Assembly (NCBI GenBank): GCA_004014935.1
Contig: CP025325.1
Location: forward strand, 1,364,001-1,428,000
Length of the DNA: 64,000 nt
Source of the DNA: Saccharomycopsis malanga
Taxonomy: Eukaryota; Ascomycota; Saccharomycetes; Ascoideales; Saccharomycopsidaceae
Direction: 5' to 3'
Shown: positions 57,956 through 64,000 of the stretch, in pieces
Numbering within the stretch: position 1 is the stretch's first letter
Layout of the letters: every line of letters begins with the position of its first letter
Notes under the pieces: generated by a model
Databases searched by the model: none
Seen by the model: the letters and a program-made list of their open reading frames with translations, nothing else
Told to the model about the DNA's origin: nothing
Made by a program: the position numbers and the translations under genes

Positions 57956-59842
57956 ATGACATTGAGTGTTGATACTAACTCGCTGTCGTCGGAGGTGTCC
58001 TACCAGCCCAGAGAAATCAGGGAGTCCTGTAGCCCTACGGACGTAGTAGGCCTAGCCGTCACAAGCTCCGCAGCCTCAGAGACCCATAGTTTCCGCTCGC
58101 TTCGCGACGCCATTAAAGATGACATCCTCCAGCAAGAGCAGGAGGCCTCTGCAAATGCCCTTGAGCGTACCAACACCTTTTTAGCGACCATGGAGGGCGA
58201 CGTGGGAAACGAGTTGCTCAGTCGCAGACGGACCAGAACCTCGATTATCAGCCAGACGAGCCTCGCAAGCAACCAGAAGCGTCTTGATGCAGGCCAAGCG
58301 CAGCGAGCTGCAGGAGAAGATGCAAGATCCCAACATGAAAAACTGGACAATATTGACAAAACAGACAGTAACCAGGACTTGGAGGACGACATTCCAGATG
58401 GTGGATTTGCTGCGTGGATCACAGCAGTGGCCGCTCTTATGCTTATCATCAGTTCCTGGGGAGCTAATAGTGCCTATGGGGTGTTTCTTCGGTACTACCT
58501 TAACAATGCGGTATTTGACAATGCCACCGAGTACGATTATGCTTGGATAGGCTGTATTGTTGTGTTTCTTGCACAGGCCCTTGCACCCTTTGCATTGCTC
58601 CTTGTTCCTGTGATTGGGTTCAGGGAGACATTGTTTCTAGGCACAGTGCTCAACTTCCTAGGCTACTTGCTAGCCAGTTTTGCTGTCAACATCTGGCAGC
58701 TCTATCTCACCCAAGGTGTGCTTGTTGGCATTTCCTTCTCCTTTCTCTTTGTTCCAGGCTCTGTCGTGATCCCACAGTGGTTTTCACGCAAACGTGCGCT
58801 TGCAAGTGGTTTGGTGGTCAGCGGCGCAGGCGCTGGTGGCATTATATTCTCCTTGTCTGTAGATAAGATTATTGATATTTCAGGTAACCAGAAATGGGCT
58901 CTTCGATACCTAGCACTTGCAACTTCGTCTCTTGCTCTTGTTGCCACCATTTTGATCCGCAATCGTACTTTCAAAAAACAACCTTTGACAAGACTCTATT
59001 TCAAGGAGCAGTTTGCCATTTTGTTTGATTTGTCCATTTTGAAAGAATTCTCTCCTTTAACTATTGGCTTCTGGTTTGGGTTCATGTTTCTTGGCTACTC
59101 TGTCGAGCTTTTCACGTTGGCTGATTATGCTTCCAGCGTAGGCTTATCTGCCCAGCAAGGCTCGATTCTTACTGCAGTTTTCAACGTTGGTCAGCTTATA
59201 GGTCGTCCGTCGCTTGGGTTTGTTGCAGACAAACTTGGAAGAATTAATTTCACCTTATATTGCACTATTTTCAATCTTATTCTATACTTTGCCTTCTGGA
59301 TTAATGCCAATACTTATGCCTCTCTAATTGCCTTTGCCCTCATAAGCGGCCTCACGATGGGCGTTGGTTCTCTTATGATGCAACCACTTTCTGCCGACAA
59401 TATTTCCAGCCCCTCCAAGTTTCCAGCATCGTATTCCTTGGTTAACCTTATTGTGGGGGTTTTTGGATTGGTGTCGGAACCAATCACATTGGCATTGCGT
59501 GATAAAAACAGTTCCCGTCAGTACCTCCATTCGCAGATCTTTGGTGGCCTTTCAGTCTTTGTTGCCGTCCTAATCATGCTATCCATGCGTGAATGGAAGA
59601 TCAGAAAAGTGCTCAAATCAAGACTAAAAACAACATTAGAAAGGCTAGAAGATACAGAACCCAGTGGAAATGAAGTTTCTGGCAACGAGAAAGTTGACCA
59701 TCAAAACATTGCTTCAGACAAAGACCACTCTGACCAAGTTTCTCACAACTTGTTGTTGGCTCGGAAGGAAAAGTATAACAGATTGTTGAAGCACAATTTG
59801 GAAGCCTTATTGATAAGACTTTTTTACCCTTTAAAGATCTGA
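57956..59842 (+). CDS. MFS transporter, monocarboxylate-permease-like (MCH family)
   Basis: 628 residues. The first ~145 are hydrophilic and cytosolic. They are followed by the family signature DIPDGGFAAWITAVAALM at the first span and twelve predicted spans to about residue 550. Other marks are SWGANSAYGVFLRYY, QWFSRKRALASGLVVSGAGAGG (the MFS loop 4-5 region of monocarboxylate-type carriers) and GRPSLGFVADKLGR in the second half. The yeast relatives are Mch1-Mch5 and Esbp6. Transport substrates of these vary (Mch5 carries riboflavin; the others do not clearly move monocarboxylates), so the substrate is unknown. A hydrophilic C-terminal tail of ~80 residues is Lys- and Asp/Glu-rich. The N-terminal length is closer to Esbp6 (673) than to Mch2 or Mch4. 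Confidence 0.85.
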   Translation: MTLSVDTNSLSSEVSYQPREIRESCSPTDVVGLAVTSSAASETHSFRSLRDAIKDDILQQEQEASANALERTNTFLATMEGDVGNELLSRRRTRTSIISQTSLASNQKRLDAGQAQRAAGEDARSQHEKLDNIDKTDSNQDLEDDIPDGGFAAWITAVAALMLIISSWGANSAYGVFLRYYLNNAVFDNATEYDYAWIGCIVVFLAQALAPFALLLVPVIGFRETLFLGTVLNFLGYLLASFAVNIWQLYLTQGVLVGISFSFLFVPGSVVIPQWFSRKRALASGLVVSGAGAGGIIFSLSVDKIIDISGNQKWALRYLALATSSLALVATILIRNRTFKKQPLTRLYFKEQFAILFDLSILKEFSPLTIGFWFGFMFLGYSVELFTLADYASSVGLSAQQGSILTAVFNVGQLIGRPSLGFVADKLGRINFTLYCTIFNLILYFAFWINANTYASLIAFALISGLTMGVGSLMMQPLSADNISSPSKFPASYSLVNLIVGVFGLVSEPITLALRDKNSSRQYLHSQIFGGLSVFVAVLIMLSMREWKIRKVLKSRLKTTLERLEDTEPSGNEVSGNEKVDHQNIASDKDHSDQVSHNLLLARKEKYNRLLKHNLEALLIRLFYPLKI

Positions 59843-60214
59843 GACGAAGTAGACCGGTAACTTATATAATGGACAATAAAATATCATTATGAATTGATCA
59901 GTCAACTTTGTATAGATGAGACATTTAGTGCAAGATCAGATATCAACTTGTAAATGGAAATGGATGGTTTTTAACTTTTATTAAATAGCCATTGTTATAT
60001 ATTGGGTAGGTATGTGCTTTACACTTAGAAACGCACCTGAAAAATTCAGTAAGATTCACCGTACAATTTGATCAAAGGGACAATAGATTGTAATTCCATT
60101 TCTACCAAGATTTTATTTTATATTTTTATATTTCTGTTATACTTGTTTTCATATTTATGTCAAGTTGTTGTAAAGTATTACAGATGGGGGAGTTGTAAAA
60201 AATTGTATCATATT
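59843..60214. other. Intergenic, 3' flank of the MFS gene
   Basis: 370 bp of AT-rich 3' flank DNA, ending at the left target-site duplication of the SINE copy. Confidence 0.45.
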
Positions 60215-60497
60215 ACCAAAAACCAATTATAATAATAGTAACAATAAAAATAATTAATATGTCGAGCCCAGTACAAGTTTCGTATATACGCGTTATGTCT
60301 AAAGGATATTGGCAAAAGCCAGTGGGGAAGACCTCATCATGTTCCGGTAATTATACTCTGCTCATTCTTGAAGCTATTAGGCCTATTTCTTCGTTTCAAA
60401 CAGTACTAGTCGTTGAATTATCCTACCAGGTCTTTTTCTCTTTTCCGAGAAAACTAGCCACTGAGCCATTCTGCCTGGCGGCCACCAAAAACCAATT
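60215..60497 (-). mobile_element. tRNA-derived SINE-like element with perfect 14-bp target-site duplication
   Basis: The body is 60229-60483, read on the minus strand, flanked by a perfect direct repeat ACCAAAAACCAATT (60215-60228 and 60484-60497). The sense strand begins GGCCGCCAGGCAGAATGGCT and has an exact A box, TGGCTCAGTGG (60458-60468). Then come TCTCGGAAAAGAGAAAAAGACC, a degenerate B-box region, and the shared 3' part ending TGTACTGGGCTCGACATATT with an A/T-rich tail of TTATT units. The perfect duplication makes this the youngest-looking full-length copy. It sits 18 bp beyond the RRN10 stop codon in the same orientation, so it is probably part of the RRN10 3' untranslated region. Confidence 0.88.
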
Positions 60498-60515
60498 TAT
60501 AGAAAAATACCAATC

Positions 60516-61682
60516 TCATACTATTGAATCCTTACTCTTCTTTTTTTTCTTCTTCTTGGGATTTTCTTGTGTATTGCTGGCTTCAGCATTATCCATGGCC
60601 GTCTCATGATTGGAGTGTTTATGTTTCTTACGTGTCTTTTCAGAACCATCGTCATGTTTTTTTCTCTTCTTATCCTTGTTTTTCCTATGTTTCTTTTTCT
60701 TTGATTTCTGCTGTATATTACTGGCTACATCTACTCCTTCAGTGATTTCAGAAAGTGTTTCAATATTCTCAAGAACTTCATTATTGTCATCTGGCTTGTC
60801 CAGTTGACTTGCCTCGTTTTCAGGTTCCCCCTTTGACTGGTCAACAGAAACCACAGTATAAGGCCTTTCGATAGGCTGGAATTGCTCATCAGGTACAGTA
60901 CCATTTTGTTCTTTCAATTCTTTAGAAGAACCCTCCCTTTTGTTTTTCTCCATAATCTGGGTGTTTGATGATTCCAGATCAGCAGGCTTATTTTTGGGTT
61001 TTCTCTTTGAAGGCTTTGGGCTTTTTGTTCCTTTCTTTCGTCCTCCACGTTTTTTGATACGTCTTCGAGGCATCCGAGGTGGTTCTACAATTATGGGGTT
61101 GAACTCCTCCGACTGACTGTCATCGAGAATCTCAATATACTGCTTGAACAGCTCTGGATCAGCGACTGGCGGTTTAATATTTTTCTTACGGACAGTTCTT
61201 TTAGTCTTCTTGGTCACCAAACAGGGCCTAATATAATACGGTGTCAAAAGGGTTCGGGAGTCGGAGTGCCCGGCTTGCAACTCCCGAATCCACTCCTCCA
61301 CAAGCAATCCAAGTGCTATCAATGCTGTCTCGTCCATGCTATTGTGCATGTGTCTTCTGTGGGCCGGAATCATGGCCTCGAGCTTGCAGGTGATGTAGTA
61401 GTGGATCAGTTGAAGCAAGTCGCTATCTGGAAGATGTGGTTCGTTGGGCCCTGCGCCCTCGAAACTCTCTACTGGAATTTGTATCTTATGGTGCATCTGT
61501 TCCGATAGAATCTCATCTGGCGACAACGCATAACCAGCGTTCTTCATAGTACGGCTGCCTGCCTCTTCTTCTGAAGTTCCCTCAAGAACGGAATGGTGAT
61601 AAGTGACATGTCTCCGTAGTTCTCCATTCACAGCATCATACACATTAACATACCTGAGATCCTTATGTCTGATATTCTCCAT
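60516..61682 (-). CDS. RRN10: RNA polymerase I upstream activation factor subunit Rrn10, extended
   Basis: 388 residues. The core (about 50-130) matches yeast Rrn10 in order: LSPDEILSEQM and IQIPVESFEGAGPNEPHLPD, then LLQLIHYYITCKLE and SMDETALIALGLLVEEWIREL, which corresponds to the INAFDETSLITLGLLIEKWVKDY segment of S. cerevisiae. In yeast Rrn10 belongs to UAF (Rrn5, Rrn9, Rrn10, Uaf30, histones H3/H4), which switches on rDNA transcription by Pol I. The yeast protein is only ~145 residues. Here ~240 further residues form a Lys/Arg-rich disordered tail with three dense basic clusters, ending KKKKKKKSKDSIV. An RRPE-like TGAAAAATTT lies 82 bp upstream. The function is inferred from the core alone. 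Confidence 0.8.
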   Translation of the reverse strand: MENIRHKDLRYVNVYDAVNGELRRHVTYHHSVLEGTSEEEAGSRTMKNAGYALSPDEILSEQMHHKIQIPVESFEGAGPNEPHLPDSDLLQLIHYYITCKLEAMIPAHRRHMHNSMDETALIALGLLVEEWIRELQAGHSDSRTLLTPYYIRPCLVTKKTKRTVRKKNIKPPVADPELFKQYIEILDDSQSEEFNPIIVEPPRMPRRRIKKRGGRKKGTKSPKPSKRKPKNKPADLESSNTQIMEKNKREGSSKELKEQNGTVPDEQFQPIERPYTVVSVDQSKGEPENEASQLDKPDDNNEVLENIETLSEITEGVDVASNIQQKSKKKKHRKNKDKKRKKHDDGSEKTRKKHKHSNHETAMDNAEASNTQENPKKKKKKKSKDSIV

Positions 61683-62051
61683 GTTGCCAAGGTTTCTAGC
61701 AGAAAATGCTTCTAGTGCCCTGTTAAGAAAGAAACTAAAACTTTCCTTATCTACAGTATTAAGTGAAAAATTTAGTGGGCTACCCTCTGGTTATATACCA
61801 ATGGGATGGGCTCGTATGTACCATTAATATGGATCTCTTCAGTATACCACCGGAACGGACCATTCGCCAATATTTCATATTTGGAGAAGACGATTAGCGC
61901 GTACTGTGTGTGGATAAATGCATGATTGATTCAGTGCTCTGGTGTATATTTGAGGCCTTGGTTAAGTTTCGCGAGCTTTTTGGAGGAGCAATATCAGTAG
62001 AAAAAGGATAGTTGAGGAAGAGTGCTGGAAAAAGAAGAATAATCAACAGTC
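61683..62051. other. Divergent promoter of RRN10 and SLD5
   Basis: 369 bp of shared promoter. An RRPE-like TGAAAAATTT occurs at 61764-61773. GCGCGT at about 61899 resembles a weak MCB on the SLD5 side. No gene. Confidence 0.4.
61764..61773. promoter_or_regulatory. RRPE-like element upstream of RRN10
   Basis: TGAAAAATTT, ten bases of the RRPE consensus TGAAAAATTTT, 82 bp from the RRN10 ATG. It fits co-control with ribosome biogenesis genes. No PAC box was found next to it. Confidence 0.4.
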
Positions 62052-62738
62052 ATGGATATTAATGACATCTTGAAAGATCTCGAGAGGAACGTCAACGACG
62101 GCAGATCAAGGTTTAGTGATCTCCAGGTGAAGCAGCAGGACTACTCGAAATTAGTACAGGCGTGGATCTCAGAGAGAACTGCGCCAGAGCTTCTTCAGTA
62201 CGAAGAAACGTTGATCTCCAACACTTTGAAGAGACTCCGGGAACAAATTGAAATAATAGAATTAAATTCCATAGAGTTGGAAACAAATGATGCCGATATT
62301 AAGTTGAAACTTCTTATTATAGAAAACGAGATTGAAAGGGTGAACTTCTTGATCCGTTCCTATCTACGATGCCGGCTAGCCAAGATTGACAAGTACAATA
62401 TATACATTATAAATAACCGTAGTCAAACAGACAAACTCTCGCCAAACGAATTTCGATACATGAACCAACATTTGAAGGCGTTGCACGAGCTCTACAGCAA
62501 ATGCTTCTTGGACAAGTTGCCTGCACATTTACAGGCTATTGACGACACCACAGGAGGCATCTCAATGATCAGCGAGCCTGATTTCGACAAGTTTGTCTTT
62601 ATTAGAGTAATAACCGCAAAGGCAAAACCCGTAAGGTTTGGCGAGCATGAAATTGTGCTAGACAAGGACGACATACACACAATACAGTACAAGTATATCA
62701 AAAAGCAGCTACAGGACGGCGATGTAGTGTTAATATGA
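62052..62738 (+). CDS. SLD5: GINS complex subunit Sld5
   Basis: Subunit of the GINS tetramer (Sld5, Psf1, Psf2, Psf3) that with Cdc45 and Mcm2-7 forms the replicative CMG helicase. 228 residues (S. cerevisiae 294, which has loop insertions). The helical A domain has EIERVNFLIRSYLRCRLAKIDKYNIYI near residues 94-120, the strongest Sld5 signature. LSPNEFRYMNQHLKALHELY and LPAHLQAID follow. The small beta-rich B domain at the C-terminus contains SEPDFDKFVFIRVI and ends DGDVVLI, as expected. The start ATG at 62052 gives MDINDILKDLE. Confidence 0.95.
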   Translation: MDINDILKDLERNVNDGRSRFSDLQVKQQDYSKLVQAWISERTAPELLQYEETLISNTLKRLREQIEIIELNSIELETNDADIKLKLLIIENEIERVNFLIRSYLRCRLAKIDKYNIYIINNRSQTDKLSPNEFRYMNQHLKALHELYSKCFLDKLPAHLQAIDDTTGGISMISEPDFDKFVFIRVITAKAKPVRFGEHEIVLDKDDIHTIQYKYIKKQLQDGDVVLI

Positions 62739-63448
62739 AATCTGGGTGGTTGTTTACTACAGAATACTCGTGCCCACAAGGCCAACACATTTATTTTTTT
62801 GATAAAAGCATTTAAGTCATAATCCAGTCATAATTTAATACATCAGATAAACTATTAAAACTAATATCATAAAACATGTAACTGTTTCCCTGAATATTTT
62901 ACTACTTGTAGGCATTTCTATGTTTACTATATAACCAAGTTTTACATAACAATTTTTTAGGGCTGTGATGTAAAGTAAATGTTGGGCAGGCCTGTATAGA
63001 AACAGGATAAAAACAAGCATTTCACTCGTACTGAGAGTTGACAGGCAAAATAAAAGTAGTCAAAGAGTATGTATTTCATACAAGAAAATAAAGAGAGAAA
63101 TATAAATATATGTTACAAATTAACCATTTTTCTGAAAACTCCCAAATACCCACACTGCCATTTAATGAGTGCAATATGATGTTTAAGCCGAGATTCAAAG
63201 CTTTAAGGCATGAAAACTGTCATAGTTTTACATACTATGACCGTGATTTTGCCAATTGGATGTCTAAAATATCAAAAACTAATAAACAAAAGTTGGCGAG
63301 ACTGAGTATCAAAATTTCCTCTCAAATATGGCCAAAATGACAGCCTAAAACACAAATGAGCAAAAGTAATAAAATCTACAGCACTCACTAACACTACAAA
63401 CATACAAAAACCCAAAACCGTGTATATACCTTGGCAGCAGCCTATTTA
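62739..63448. other. Convergent intergenic between SLD5 and OCA6
   Basis: 710 bp of AT-rich DNA. A 76-codon frame at 63110-63340 is unrecognised and not accepted. No RNA gene or repeat is seen. Confidence 0.4.
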
Positions 63449-64000
63449 CTATCCCTTATTTTGCAAGCTCTCGGGCTGCCTTATTCTAAGAAACGGGTTA
63501 TTATTTATGATTTTGTTTGTCAAAGAATTACAGTGAGTCAACATGTAGTTATCCTTTACAATGAGTTCTCCAGAAAAGGACTCGACAAATGACCGGTCTG
63601 CGACGTTGATGGTGTCCGAATAAGCGATGAATTCGCTGAAGATCGACACTTTGGTCCAACAAAGCAATCTACGGAAACAAGCGACCACCAAGGATGTGAC
63701 ATGACCTCCATTAAGACAATGAATATATACAGGGACATTGTCCAGTTCTAGCATTGTCAGGAGAATTTTCATGACCAATTCTACTGTCAACGGCACGCCA
63801 CGCTTCTTACCTTTCCCGCCTTTGCTGACCTCTATATGCACTAGTTTTATGCCCTCCGACTCTGCAAACAGGAAAAGTTCGCTGTCGGTCTCGTTCGATA
63901 TGGCGGTCGGTATCAACGATATGATGGTCTTGATTCCATATCGCTTGAGAAACCGGAAGTTTACCTTCCGGGGATACGACCCCCGATATATAAGAGGGTG
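63449..64000 (-). CDS. OCA6: Oca6-like atypical tyrosine-phosphatase-fold protein (partial, 5' end off window)
   Basis: The frame is open to the right edge, giving 183 residues without their N-terminus. The first visible residues, PLIYRGSYPRKVNFRFLKRY then GIKTIISLIP, are the Siw14/Oca family signature. The middle and end, VPVYIHCLNGGHVTSLVVAC, FRRLLCWTKVSIFSEFIAYS and RSFVESFSGELIV, follow yeast Oca6 closely as I recall it. Oca proteins act together in oxidant-induced arrest and inositol pyrophosphate metabolism; Siw14 is the active enzyme. The P-loop here has the Cys (HCLNGGHVT) but Val where CX5R phosphatases need Arg, so it is probably catalytically dead, as S. cerevisiae Oca6 also appears to be. 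The start codon is not visible. Confidence 0.8.
   Translation of the reverse strand, partial: HPLIYRGSYPRKVNFRFLKRYGIKTIISLIPTAISNETDSELFLFAESEGIKLVHIEVSKGGKGKKRGVPLTVELVMKILLTMLELDNVPVYIHCLNGGHVTSLVVACFRRLLCWTKVSIFSEFIAYSDTINVADRSFVESFSGELIVKDNYMLTHCNSLTNKIINNNPFLRIRQPESLQNKG

Noticed and set aside
63110-63340. 76-codon frame between SLD5 and OCA6
   Set aside because: Convergent 3' flank, no motif, AT-driven composition.

Overview
The window is nuclear DNA of an ascomycete budding yeast (Saccharomycotina). Nearly every gene has a clear yeast ortholog. Three genes carry a short intron near the 5' end, with GTAAGT or GTATGT donors and branch sites of the form (G/T/A)(A/G)CTAAC. Intergenic DNA is AT-rich, and yeast-type control sites recur (MCB, PAC/RRPE, CCAAT, Reb1-like). 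Gene order differs from what I remember of Saccharomyces cerevisiae, so a yeast outside that genus is likely. I cannot name the genus or decide the meaning of CTG codons.

Layout: 1-368 N-terminus of a possible Vps5-like sorting nexin (-); 721-957 SINE copy (-); CDC21 (-); DCK1, a DOCK-type GEF (-); 10463-10780 SINE copy (+); SUR7-family eisosome protein (-); YKL107W-like SDR (-); small membrane protein (-); MED21/SRB7 with intron (+); PRP16 (+); PAN6 (-); NDC80 (+); CYT1 with intron (+); 62-aa zinc-ribbon-like protein (-); GOR1-like reductase (+); 31697-31748 truncated SINE (+); PBN1 (+); ALG8 (+); ING/PHD-finger protein (-); tRNA-Leu(CAA) with intron (-); SSL2/XPB (+); SGO1 (-) and DAD2 (+), divergent; NUP133 (-) and RPF2 with intron (+), divergent; MTD1 (-); WHI5/NRM1-family repressor (-); MCH-like MFS transporter (+); 60229-60483 SINE copy (-); RRN10 (-); SLD5 (+); OCA6 (-, running off the right edge).

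The genes do not form a pathway cluster, as is normal for a yeast chromosome. Several serve chromosome segregation (NDC80, SGO1, DAD2), DNA replication or nucleotide supply (CDC21, SLD5, MTD1), transcription (MED21, SSL2, RRN10, WHI5/NRM1) and ER glycan/GPI assembly (ALG8, PBN1).

The most unusual content is a family of short dispersed repeats that look like tRNA-derived SINEs. Four copies share a 3' region and a TTA-rich tail. Three have target-site duplications that can be read directly (14 bp perfect, 15 bp with one mismatch, 10 bp perfect), and one is a 5'-truncated stub. Two intergenic stretches (about 33110-33310 and 13160-13320) hold nested perfect stems and are candidates for unannotated structured RNAs.
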